64,000 bases of DNA from NCBI GenBank assembly GCA_016802295.1, contig JAESIW010000109.1:495563-559562 (forward strand), read 5' to 3'. Of this stretch, positions 12,001 to 23,373 are shown piece after piece. Origin of the DNA: Brachionus rotundiformis. Its lineage: Eukaryota; Rotifera; Eurotatoria; Ploima; Brachionidae. Under the pieces are notes generated by a model, which was not told where the DNA came from, made no database searches, and saw only the letters and a program-made list of their open reading frames with translations. The stretch's first letter is position 1, and each line of letters starts with the position of its first letter. The position numbers and the translations under genes are program-made.

Positions 12001-15000
12001 ATACTTGAGTTGCTTATACCAATTGTTTTTTGGTTACTGTCAAGATAAATGGGATTTAAATTGTCATTGTAGTAATGTTCAACCAGCTTTTGAGAGCCGA
12101 TATTTTTGCATACAACAGCATTTGCACCAGGCTTTTAAAATAAAAGTTAAATTTCTGGAAAGATTGAAACAATGCATTCATTAGCTTGCCAGTCTTTTAA
12201 AATTTTAGCTTCAAATTGACAGTATTTTTTTTAATTTTCTGCAAAAGCTAACTAGAGTTTCCCAACAAAAATAACTATTTATAAAATTTTAGGTCTAAAG
12301 CTTTTACCAGTTCAAATTTCAAAGAAAAAATTTTCCTTTTACTTTAAAAAAAAATAGATAAGAGACAATTGGATACTTAAGTTTAGAATAATGGTAAAGT
12401 CGCTTGAATCCAATCCAAGCGAAACTGAAAAGAATTAAATTATTTAGTCTCAGTTAAATTTTAAATAATTTTTAATTATATAGAAAAAAACATGTCTCAT
12501 TTGTTACCATATCTCTATTGAGATTTAGTCCTAGAGCCAGATATGCATTATTGATATCAATTCCATTTTCAAATATGTTTGAGACAATAAATTCAGTCCT
12601 TTGACCATAGTTTTTGTATACGATTTTCATTTTGTCGTCATTTAAAGTGGTAAAATCTTGGCAATTCCTAACCACAGGAAATTTGACCACATTTTTGGTC
12701 TCTTTGACAATGCTGTGCATCAAAATGTCTTATTATTTATTAAAATAATTAAAGATAAAAATAATTTCCTTAATGTTACCAGTTCCAGTCATGGAACCGT
12801 AGGCGACAATGACATAAAGCTCTTGAGTATTCATATTCATGTAAAATGGATTGGGGTTTGAATTATCTCTGGAGAATTTGCATGTGAGCACATTGCCACT
12901 CACACTTATTGACATGGAACTAAGACCCTCAAATTTATTCGAGTCATTCATGTGCTTGGGAACTAGACCATCATTGTAGTAATGTTCTACTGAGTTGACC
13001 ACAGAGCTTCTCTTGCAGATAACTGCATCAGTTCCAGGCTAATTTTATTATTTAATTTCAACCAAATTTTTCCTTCTTTTATTTTTTTGGATACTTACCA
13101 TGTCTCTGTTTGTGTTTAGGCCCATTCCCACCCAGGCATTATCTATTGAGACTCCATTCTCAATCACAGCAGTGACAACAAAATGAGTTATTTGACCACA
13201 ATTGGTAAATTCAACTTTTAGCTTGTCATTGTTTAGTGTTGTGTAATCTTGGTCAAGTATTTCGATTGGAAATTGAACAACATTTTTAGTTTCCTTAACC
13301 AACACATGTTTAGTTAATTCTTTTTAATTTATTAATTTTTAATTAATATTTATTCTTAACTTAAGTATACCATTGTTATTCATTTTACCATATGCTGCAT
13401 GTACAAACAGATTATTTAAGTTCAAGTTTTTATATTTTGGATTTGGACTTGAATTATCACGAGTAAATCTACATATTAATTGATTATTAATAGACTCCAT
13501 GGACATTGAGCTTAGACCTTCGAATTTATTTTGGTCATTTATGTACTTTGGTTGTTTACCATCGTTGTAATAGTGTTCAACAGACAGATATGAATTGTTT
13601 TTTTTACAGACCACTACATCTCCATTTTCCTATATGATTAAATTTTATTACTTATTTTAAAAAGCTATTCATTTTTTTATTAATAATATTTATTGAGGAG
13701 TTTTTAAAATATAATTTAAGTATAGCTAATTCAGCAAATAAATGACTAAATTATATTTTTCTAACTATTCTTTGTTAATAATTATGAAGGTTAAATCAAA
13801 GTATGAGCTCTTACTTGGAAGAAATACCAAGAATTTAAAAAAGTTGTTATTTTTAAGAAATAACCAAACTGAGTCAAAGTAATTATCAATTTTTCATATT
13901 TTGTTCAATATTAGTATCAAATTAAAGTAAATTATATCTTTTTTCTCTTGTATAACAATATTAGTTATTGTTGCGGCATTCTAACAAGAATGTTTGAGCC
14001 CATTACTGCTCTTTGACAGTGTAGATCTAAAGCATTCATATCCATTGAATTTTTTCCGTGTATGTGGATTTTACAACACTATCAGGCAATCTGTTTCATT
14101 GTGAGACCACTTTGATTAAAAAGAAAACATGTCAGGCTGTCAATGCAGTCGCAAAATCATCAACAATCGCTTTTCAAAGTCCATACTTCTCAAAGTCAAA
14201 GGTATTCTTGTTGCACACACTTTTTCTAATGCGTTCACATCCATTTTTTTTAGATTCCATACTTGCAGCGCACTCTCTATATGTGGTCTAACCATAGACG
14301 AACATAATTTTGTTAAGTTTTTTTTCCCTACTGACTAATGTAAACTTAAGCATTACTAATATATTGTTTGCTTATGCAATATGGTTTGTAAGGATTTCAA
14401 ATTAAACATTTTTTGTTTCGATGGTAAGGAATATTCTTATTACACATGATGAAGAAAAACATGGGCTTGTCATTAAGGTTAAATCAACAGCGAAAAGAAA
14501 TCAACTTGAGCCGTCAAGGGCTCAAATTTTAAAGATGGAAAAGGAGATGTTTTTTTAAGTTTAACTGATGATTGTTTTTTTCTAAATGTAAATGCCTTTA
14601 TGTGTAAATTTCAGATCCCAGAATATAAAGTTGAAGACACGTGGTATTTTTAATACACAAAAGACTAATAATATTCATGATTAAGTCGACATTGTGTCTC
14701 AGTTATATCTATTATATAGAGATATAAATGAGAACGAGACCTTATAAGATATTATTTTATTTGAAATTTTTTACAATTCTGTTTTTTTAAAATCAATTTA
14801 ATAAATAAAAATAAGAGATACTTTAAGTAAAATTAGTTGCTGTTTTATTTAATTTAGGAGACAGATTAATATATATATAAGTTAAGGGTATTTCGTAAAA
14901 TAAGAGATAGAAAAATATTAGTGATTGATTAAGTAATTTTAGAGATCGATTAAATACCTCCCTATTTTATTTTAGTAAATTTAATTAAACAAAATAGGAA

Positions 15001-18000
15001 AAATTTTTGTTCTGTTTGTTTATGAAATTCACAATATGAGATCCCATGGACAAAGGATAAATGTATAAATAGAATCGATGAGTATAAAATTACACATATT
15101 GTAAGAAAAGACCTAATTGCATTGGAAAAAATGAACCAAAAGTTAATCTTTGAGATCCTTGATAGAAAATCTTGAGATGTTTGTTTACTGATTCCATATA
15201 TGATTGCATTGGCACTCTATTCCAAATCAAAGAAAACAAATTGTACAGTTTTTAATCAGGTCTGGCCAAGAGTGAATTTTCCTAAATGAAGATGTAAATT
15301 AACTTAAGACTAAAAAAGAGAAATTAAGGGAAGAAACCAGTAGCTATTCTTATATTAATTTATCTATTGAATAAAAGAATTTATAATAAAAAATTGTGAA
15401 AATATTGTTCACTTTCTTTTAATACCTATTTGCAAACTTAAAAGATTAGTAGGAGCTTATGACTCTTTAATTTTTAAAAATTCTTCTCTTACCATTTCTC
15501 TGTCATGGTTTAATGCGATTCCTAGCCAAACATTGTTAATGTCAACTCCATTTTCAATCAAAGCAGTTGCAGTAAATTCTGTTTTAGTGCCATAATTTTT
15601 AAATTCAATTCTTATCTTATCATCATTAAGAGTAGTAAATTGAGAGCATCTTGGAGCAACAGGAAATTTGACCACATTTTTGGTCTCTTTGACAATGCTG
15701 TGCATCAAAATGTCTTATTATTTATTAAAATAATTAAAGATAAAAATAATTTCCTTAATGTTACCAGTTCCAGTCATGGAACCGTAGGCGACAATGACAT
15801 AAAGCTCTTGAGTATTCATATTCATGTAAAATGGATTGGGGTTTGAATTATCTCTGGAGAATTTGCATGTGAGCACATTGCCACTCACACTTATTGACAT
15901 GGAACTAAGACCCTCAAATTTATTCGAGTCATTCATGTGCTTGGGAACTAGACCATCATTGTAGTAATGTTCTACTGAGTTGACCACAGAGCTTCTCTTG
16001 CAGATAACTGCATCAGTTCCAGGCTAATTTTATTATTTAATTTCAATCAAATTTTTCCTTCTTTTATTTTTTTGGATACTTACCATGTCTCTGTTTGTGT
16101 TTAGGCCCATTCCCACCCAGGCATTATCTATTGAGACTCCATTCTCAATCACAGCAGTGACAACAAAATGAGTTATTTGACCACAATTGGTAAATTCAAC
16201 TTTTAGCTTGTCATTGTTTAGTGTTGTGTAATCTTGGCTACTTGGCTGTATTGGAAAGCTTACAATACTCTTTGATTCTTTAACTAATGAGTGTTTTACC
16301 ATTTCTTTTTTTTAAATATAGTTTAAGAATAATCTAATATTTTTCATCCATTTATCCTACCATCTGACGCAAATTTGCCATAAGCTGCCATTACATATAA
16401 ATTCTCACCATTTTGGTAAATATAATTTGCTGTCGGATTGTAGTTATCTCTTGCGAATTTACATGTAATTGTGTTACTTACAACTCCTACATACATTGAG
16501 CTTAAGCCCACATATTTGTTCGAAGGGTTTATATATTTGGGTGTCAATCCATCATTATAATAATGCTCCACTGAATTATATGTTGTATTGTGTTTGCATA
16601 CAACTACATCAGCACCAGGCTTTAATTGTATTTAATAATATAATTATCATCTTTTTTAGAATTTTAAAACTGAGGATTATTTGAATTTTCTTAAATTTTA
16701 AGTTAATTTTAAAAAATAAGCTATCTGTGAAGAAAAAGCGACTAATTTTCTAATCTCATTTTCTATCAGCTTCAAAAGTTAGATTTTTTCCAAAGTTCCC
16801 AAATTTCTTGTTAACTTATTTAATTTTGTACAACTTGGTACATTTATTTAAGAATCAATCGAGACAGGAAAGATTCCATTGGAGTGGAAAAGAGAAATAA
16901 ATCGTCTATCCAAAATAAAGAAAGTAAACTGGAGCATGTAAATTCTCTACTGACTTACGTCAAGTAGTTGTAGAGTTCTAGAAGATATTGTCATAAATAG
17001 ATTTATGCTCAGGATGGATTTGTCCCAATGAAAGGTTGTGGGACTAACCTTCTTGAAGCGCTTGATATTATCAAGATTGGTTCTATTGAAGTTTATTATC
17101 AAATTAAAATGATCATGTTCAAAAATTATTTTTTTTTAATTTTTAGAATCTTTTTAATTGAAAAATCTAATGCAGAGACAGATTTTCATGTGTAACAGAA
17201 CATGTTAAATCATGATTGAGTACTGTGCAAAATTCTGTGTGCAATTCATTTTTGCAGAAATTTGCAGACATAAAAAAATAATTTTTATATTGAATGTTTA
17301 CTTTAAAAATGTGATGAAAATATTCAAAAATATATTTTTACAATAATTTTTGAGCATGACCATTTTAATTTGGTCATAAACTTCAACTTGCCCAAGATTG
17401 AGTTTTTAAAGAGTAGAGTTTTTAACAGTGTAGATGAAATACTACTAGACTTTTCTAAGTTGCGTGGTTATAGGTTAGGTTGGAAAATGGCTAGATGGTT
17501 TACTGAAACTGAAAGAACTCAGCGGGTCGTACCTAGGGATTAAGTCTTAAAATGATCATAAGTATTGAATGGAGTTCCGCAAGGATCAAAGGTGTTGTTA
17601 TTTACATAAATGACCTCTCTGACTGCGTTTCTAATAGAATGGCATGTGGGTGATTGGAAAATTCTGGGTGTAATTAACAAAATTTGTGATAAAAGTTGAG
17701 TGAAAGATTAGGGGATTTTATTGAAGTGTACCAATTAATGAATGGACTAGAAAAGGTAAACTTGGTCAGAGATTTGGTAAATAGATTAGTAATCAAAGGT
17801 CAAAGTTATCTAATGGCAGAGATAGACTGAGACACTCTTCATGTTAAGTAACGCAGCAAGATATTCTGCTACTAAATGGTTTGAAAATGCACCTTGGTCC
17901 AATCTGGTAACTATAAGCAATCTCTACCAATGCAACCAAGTCTTTGATATTAAAAATGCACTGCTAAATGATTTACAATTCACATTATAGCACCGTTTTC

Positions 18001-19373
18001 CTGTTCTTTAGTGCCAAAATCCACAAAGGATAGAGACAAAAATTGGTATTAAATGGACATAAACATTCATATGCAAGTTGTACAAGGCATCTCCTAAATT
18101 CTTGCTATTTTCAATAAGACTTCAAATATTGAATATCTTTTGTGAGTAGAAAAATGGACTCTTAACTGAGCTTGTTTCAAATATCAACAAGAATAAAAAG
18201 CATTCTTCACCAAAAATATTGTCCAGAAGAAAACAGATTTAAAAAACAGTTTTTTTTTAGAATGATTTGAATGTTAAAAAATTCAACACCTTAAAACATT
18301 AATTTGTTTCATAATCAAAAATTAAAACTTTCACTTTTACAGGTGTAAAACAAAATATAAAATTTCATTTTTTAACAAAATGTATTGCCAATTTATTAAC
18401 TAAATATTATTTTACTTAGAGTGTCACGTAAATTCCCTGATTAAATATTTTCATTTTTCATCTTTCTTGATTTTAAATTAAGCTTAGATCTGAACACATC
18501 AAGTAAATATGACTCACCTTTACCACAGAAACTTAAACAGATAAATAAAAGATATATAAATACCATGTCTCTGTTGAAATTAAGCCCAATTCCGAACCAA
18601 ACATTGTTGATATCTACTCCATTTTGGATCAAAGCGCTAGCTTCGTAAAAAGTTTTGGACCCATAGTTTCGAAATTTGATAACTATTCGCTCATCGTCCA
18701 GTGTTGTCCATTGTTCGCAGTTTAACACTACCGGGAAGTTAACCACTCCCTGGGATGTATACTCGGACACAGAACTTTGCGGCTCTATCATATATTATTC
18801 ATATTTATGAAAAAAAAAATTTTTTTATCAAATTTTACCATTTCCGACCAGAATACCATAGCTTATTCTTATGTAAAGCTCTTGGTTGTTTAAATTTAAG
18901 TATGAGGGAGCATTATGCTCGTTTTCGCGAGTAAATTTGCATACCATTACATTATTGTTGGTAGATATTGCCAAAGAATTCAGACCAACAAATTTATTTG
19001 TGGAATTCATGTGAATTAAATTGCTGCCAGAATATACGTACTGTTCCACGTTTAGACTTGCACCATTTTTTTTGCAAATTATAGCATTGGCTTTTTCGTT
19101 CTTTTTTTGATTAACAATTTTTAATTAAAATTCAAAATTTAATTTTAATAAACAGACTGATTGAGGATCGGGGCTTAATGTCATTCCGAGCCAACTTGAT
19201 TCTATATTGACTCCATTTTGGATCGATGCTGTCAAGACAAAATGGGTCCTCTGACCACAATTTGTGTAATTTAGACTAATCAAACCATTGTTAAAAGTAA
19301 TTGACTCTGGTGAAATTAGCGCAGGATATAAGCAAAAAATAATAAAAGATAAAAAAAAATAAATTTTTCCCAT
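9048..19373 (-). CDS. giant nine-DOMON cytochrome b561 fusion protein
   Basis: Eighteen exons join in frame (5211 nt, 1736 residues): 19158-19373, 18839-19100, 18564-18784, 16361-16619, 16084-16304, 15765-16023, 15493-15713, 13371-13629, 13099-13319, 12780-13038, 12508-12728, 10608-12131, 10124-10385, 9950-10063, 9621-9895, 9328-9571, 9216-9277, 9048-9158. A signal peptide (MGKIYFFLSFIIFCLYPAL) opens the protein. DOMON domains 1-6 occupy about residues 22-950, each split into an A and a B exon; domains 7, 8 and the start of 9 share one 1524-nt exon. The b561 core begins near residue 1500 with KIHACLM and contains all four heme histidines (FQAHR, AFAHS, LMHRFTG). The ligand Met ends each A half (NRDM, NKMG) and the ligand His follows the last strand (KHVVV, MHSIV, IQNHG) in domains 2-9; domain 1 lacks both. 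A furin-type RSKR site is at residues 1359-1362. Inferred role: extracellular heme array feeding or draining a transmembrane b561 unit. Confidence 0.8.
12673..13252 (-). repeat. near-identical internal duplicate tract, copy 1
   Basis: About 580 bp covering most of exon 13099-13319, the intron, exon 12780-13038, the next intron and the start of exon 12508-12728. It is almost base-for-base identical, introns included, to 15658-16237 (offset 2985). One clear difference is C versus T near 13058/16043. Flanking parts of the same exons differ clearly. Confidence 0.9.
13980..14340 (-). mobile_element. LINE relic inside an intron (RT C-terminal region)
   Basis: The minus strand encodes broken pieces resembling the post-catalytic part of LINE reverse transcriptases, for example a VWLDHI..RVRCKYGI segment (the usual VRPHxExAxxVW motif) and FEKRLLMI. 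It lies in the intron between exons 15493-15713 and 13371-13629 of the nine-DOMON gene and explains part of that intron's 1.86 kb length. Confidence 0.5.
15200..15312. repeat. second copy of the unclassified 2.7-kb repeat
   Basis: Matches 2690-2800 at most positions in the same orientation (gcattggcactctattc, agagtgaattttcct). It sits in the same large intron as the LINE relic at 13980-14340. Confidence 0.6.
15658..16237 (-). repeat. near-identical internal duplicate tract, copy 2
   Basis: Partner of 12673-13252. It covers most of exon 16084-16304, exon 15765-16023, the start of exon 15493-15713 and both introns between them. Confidence 0.9.
16860..17990 (+). mobile_element. LINE relic in intron of the nine-DOMON gene
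   Basis: Plus-strand pieces of a non-LTR reverse transcriptase are readable in order: ETGKIPLEWKRE near 16860, a GFVPMKGCGTNLLEALDI segment near 17020-17070, SGVPQGS near 17570, and a tail with VYQLMNGLEKVNLV near 17730. All are broken by stops and shifts. It is antisense to the host gene and enlarges the intron between exons 18564-18784 and 16361-16619. Confidence 0.65.
17086..17386. mobile_element. 301-bp MITE nested in the LINE relic
   Basis: About 45-bp inverted repeats at 17086-17130 and 17342-17386 (ttgaagtttat..aaattaaaatg and complement, about five mismatches). The insert separates two parts of the LINE reading. A similar end sequence (aatgatcatgttcaaaaat) is at about 59502-59520. 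Confidence 0.6.
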
Positions 19374-20600
19374 TGTTATTTTCTAAAACTAATATCAAAA
19401 AACACTTTTTAAATACTAAAAAAAAATTAAACAAATATTATGTTTTTTTTAAAATCATTTTCCGCTCATACCAAAAAATTTACCTCTTTAGAATAGAAAT
19501 TTAAAATTTAAGCAAAATTCTGTCTGATTAAATTATTTTGAAAAATTCTGCTAATATCACGATTGTATAAAGCACTTAAAAAAAAAACATTTCCAAAAAT
19601 AAGAAAAAAAATTAAATCATGAAAATTTATTTTTTAAAGAATAGATAGAACTAATTGCTTGTTTATTATGAGAGGAGATATCTTTTTAATTTTATACACT
19701 CTAATTTAATGGCTTAATGATTTTTTTTCTATAAACTTAGATAAATAAAATTAGGCAAAATAAACAAATCTCTATCTAATAAACCAATCATTAAAAAATT
19801 TTAATTTCTGTCAATAAACACTAATCATCACAGTATGTCATATATATTTCAAAACAGCCAGATATTATTTCTAATCTTAAAAAAAAATTGAATTCAAAAA
19901 TCTAATTTATCTTTTTAAATAAAATTTTAATCAAATTTTATCCTAATTTTTAATTAACTAACTAAATAATTTTACTTTAAGTTTCTAATTTTTTATTTAA
20001 AGAACCATTATATCGTATTGTATCGTATTGTATTGTAACCATTATATCTTATTCTAGAAATAAAAAGTATTAAAAACAGTAATGTTTATAGTTTAAGTAT
20101 TTTTTTTTTTAAATTCAAAGGTTTGAAATGTGTTTACCCAACTTGATTGCCAATGAATCATAATTATAGTATTATATAAACTCTAAAAGCATACCTGGAA
20201 TTTAGATTCATAATAATGATGAATGCTTTTTTACTTTGTCAATAACATATATCAAATTTTTCTTTTTTTTGCATTGTTTAAAATTTTAACCTGATTTAAT
20301 TTTTTAGTAATCAAGCGAAACTATTATTAATTCAGCTATTTTTAAATTTGGTACTTTTTGATTAAATAATATACAGTATCGCGTTATGTTGTGTTGATAT
20401 CCAAAAAAAAATTTTAAATAAAAATAAAACATTATAATTTCAAAGGAATATGAAATTAAGAAATTGTTAATTGCTTCATAAGTTTTATTATAATTTGTTA
20501 AATAAAGAAAAAATTAACTAAGTGTAAATTTAATAGAACATTTGATAAAAAACATCTAAATTAGTAAATTTTTGGATTAAATAATTCCATTTATTAAAAG
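19374..20600. other. noncoding stretch upstream of the nine-DOMON gene
   Basis: Very AT-rich. A short 10-bp tandem (tatcgtattg, about two and a half copies) lies near 20010-20040. No gene is supported. The promoter of the 19373 gene should be near its 3' side, but no specific site is recognised. Confidence 0.5.
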
Positions 20601-20720
20601 ATATGTAATGCTAATAGAAAGCTCGTGAAAAGAGAATGGAAAATTCTGCCCCATACATCAGGAAGTGTTACCTTGGAACCAGCTGATTATTACTTTTTAA
20701 CATTGCTTCATGGCATCTAA
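20600..20720 (+). mobile_element. possible mariner transposase C-terminal relic
   Basis: A plus-strand frame reads ILPHTSGSVTLEPADYYFL, which resembles the HPPYSPDLAPSDYHLF block of mariner transposases. Only this short stretch matches, so it is tentative. Confidence 0.25.
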
Positions 20721-21479
20721 TAGAAAAACAATTTTTTTTCATTCATTTCCTGTATGGAATTAGCAAAAAATGCGAAAGATGGTAGAAGACTTAATGTAAT
20801 CTATTATTTCTAATAAGTCATTATACCAATCCTTAAAATCAAAAGAAATTTAAAGACTTTATAGTTTCTTTTACCATAACTCTAACAACCAAAATATTTT
20901 CCTAATCCAAATAACAGTTTTCTTTTTAAAAAATTAAGAAATAAAAAATAATAATAATTATATTGAATGGAATTGGCACTTTATTTCATATAAATAAGTT
21001 TGGTCATTGTTTGAAAAATGAAGAAAAATTAATTTAATACAAAATTCTGTTAAACTAAAGATTTTCAATCCATTACGTAATGATTACCAAAGCCTAGCTG
21101 ACTAATTAGCTGTTCATTTATGCTTTACAATATTTATTTTGAAAAAAAAATTCAAATTCTTTTCAACAATACTAATTATTAATTAATTACAGCATTTAAT
21201 TAATTAATTAAGAAATTTAAACATGGATTCAATTTCAAGGTTGATCAACAGGCTAATGCCCTTGTCATGAAAACCGATTAACGCTTCATTTATTCAAATA
21301 ATATAAAATAATTTTACAAATTAAAAAACGCCTATAATATTGTTTTAACAAGTAAAATATTGAATAATTTAAATCAAATTTATTGAAATTTATATAATAA
21401 AATATAGAATGCTTGAATGTCGTAAACTTCAACACTGATCTATTTCATAAAGCAATAAAAAACGCGAAATTATTTTTGA
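20721..21479. other. AT-rich noncoding stretch
   Basis: No gene, RNA or repeat could be supported here. Confidence 0.45.
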
Positions 21480-21868
21480 TACCACAATTTTTTAATAAAT
21501 TACTGCCCCAGTTTTCGCATGATTTTGCTGTCAAATGCTTAGTTCTGATCTGATTCGATTCTTGGTCTATTTGACAATACTTCTTCTTCTGAATCGTCGT
21601 CAGACTAAATTCCCTTGAACGAACTTGAAGCTTGTGTATCGCTTGGTTGAAAAAGGAGAGCCTTTAGTGTTTTTTTTTTGGTCTTCCTTTTTTCGATTTG
21701 ATTGAATTGGGATATACATACCGACAGAGTCAAAATTACACTATTTCTTGCGTTCTGCGATTGCAATTTGATGATGAAATTTATAGTGCTTAAGCCAAAA
21801 CCAACATTTACAAGAGCTTAACGTCCAGTCATTTTCGTCGTATTTCATGCGGTTAATGCTGTAAATTA
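21480..21868 (-). mobile_element. MULE SWIM-finger relic, second copy
   Basis: The minus strand encodes a SWIM segment (SSCKCWFWLKHYKFHH) and downstream CNFDSVGMYIPIQSNRKR, clearly the same protein piece as at 3302-3574 (CSFDSVGTDLPIQANRKR). The second zinc-ligand cysteine of the motif is lost (YKFHH instead of YKCYH), and frames are broken. It abuts the LINE relic that starts at about 21869. Confidence 0.6.
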
Positions 21869-22660
21869 GACTAAGACTTTGCGGACGATCTAGTGCTAAT
21901 ATCTAGTACAGAAGCAGATATGCATATGAAGACGCAAGACTTGGCGAACAACGCTAAACCAACCGAACTCGAAATTAATGGAGCCAAAACGAAAGTAATG
22001 TGCATAAACACCAAATTAGATACCCCGATCACCATCGATGGTATACAAATAGAGTGTGTAAATGAATTCACATACTTAGGTAGCACTATCAGTACACAGA
22101 GACATTGAACGTTGGGAACACACAGAGACATTAAGAATAGACTTGCTAAAGCAAAGAGTGTCTTTGTTAGACTCCGACCAGGATGGAAATCAAAAAGCTA
22201 CAGCAAGAAAACAAAACTTAAACTATACAACAGTGTAGGAAAAGCAACATTGATGTACGTTAATGTTGGGGGATGAGTGAATCTGACAGAAAAAGCCTTA
22301 ACACCTTCCATATTGGAAGCCTGCGAAGGATTTTCGGGATACACTGGCCTGAGACACTGTCGAATTGTGACCTAAACAGAATGACAAAATCAGAGCCATT
22401 AAGTCAATGCATCAAGAACAAAAGGCTTCGATGGCTCGGACATGTACTTAGAATGAAAGATACACGGATACCAAAAAGAGCCCTTCAATGGACACCGCAA
22501 GGGCGACGTAAGGTAAGACGACCAGCAGTAACATGGAGGTCAACAATCACGAAAGAGCTCACCGAAATGGGAATGACATGAGGTGAAGGCAAAAGATCGA
22601 CTTGACCTGGAGTGGAAATCAAAAGTAATGACCCTATGCTCCACAAGGAGTGAATAAGGA
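21869..22660 (+). mobile_element. LINE relic with FADD reverse-transcriptase box
   Basis: The plus strand begins with DFADDLVLISS, the catalytic box of a LINE reverse transcriptase. It continues through FTYLGSTIS, then, after stops and shifts, LRRIFGIHWPE, NKRLRWLGHVLRM, RRKVRRPAVTWR and a terminal LCSTRSE. This order matches the C-terminal half of RTE-like LINE proteins. It is truncated upstream exactly where the MULE relic ends. Confidence 0.75.
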
Positions 22661-22974
22661 AAAAAAATGCTGTAAATTTGATTCATTATCTCAAGTTATT
22701 TTCTAAAATGCTTGCACTGGACATTTTCATGAAATAAAATTATTTTTATTTTACTACCACTTGTTATATTGAGTAATTTAAACATTTGTAAATAGTGTCA
22801 AAAATTGAAAAGAATGAGTTTTTTAATTAACTAGTGGTCTTTTTAATCAAAAAAGTGTTTTTTTATTTAAATAAGTGTTAATCTTTATTTTTATGGATTA
22901 TTAGAAATTGTGTAATCGATTTTAAATGGCCATAAAATAATATCTTTAAGCCTGTTCAATTAAAAAAAAAAAAA

Positions 22975-23062
22975 AATTTTATCGGAATATGCAAATGAAA
23001 ACACAAGATTTGATTAACAACGCCAGACCAACTGGGCTCGAAATAAATGCGGAAAAGAACTG
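22975..23062 (+). mobile_element. short fragment of the same LINE family
   Basis: Matches 21912-21998 (atgaaaacacaagat, aacgccagaccaact versus atgaagacgcaagac, aacgctaaaccaacc). Too short to classify beyond that. Confidence 0.6.
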
Positions 23063-23208
23063 CAAAAATTATAAATTAGTCTTCAAAATTTTAAAAATGA
23101 ATTTGTTATCACCAAATCTTTGTGTTGTTTTTACAAAGTTCTTAAATTAAAATTCAATGTCTTAATTTTTTATTGATCAAAAAATTAATATTTTTTGAAT
23201 TTCTTGAA

Positions 23209-23373
23209 ATGGTTAAATCTAATTCTATTGGAGAACTTACCATTCAACATTTTAAAAGAGGCAAATCTGTTAAAGAAATTTTGGAATTTATTAACTATCT
23301 ATTTTCTCAAAGAACAGTTAATAATTGGATTGAACAGTTTCAAAAGTTTGGTAAAACTTCTTATTCAAAATAG
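23209..23373 (+). pseudogene. Tc1/mariner-type HTH fragment
   Basis: A 54-residue frame with a helix-turn-helix look (IQHFKRGKSVKEILEF, RTVNNWIEQFQKFG), as at the N terminus of Tc1-like transposases. The frame ends where a proline/glycine-rich linker would normally begin, and no DDE domain follows. Probably a relic. Confidence 0.45.

Noticed and set aside
12658..12861. Plus-strand frame of 67 codons, repeated at 15640-15846
   Set aside because: Antisense to DOMON exons; its repetition simply reflects the duplicated tract.
20010..20040. Tandem tatcgtattg repeat as a possible CRISPR or satellite
   Set aside because: Only two to three copies with no spacers; a chance microsatellite in AT-rich eukaryotic DNA.
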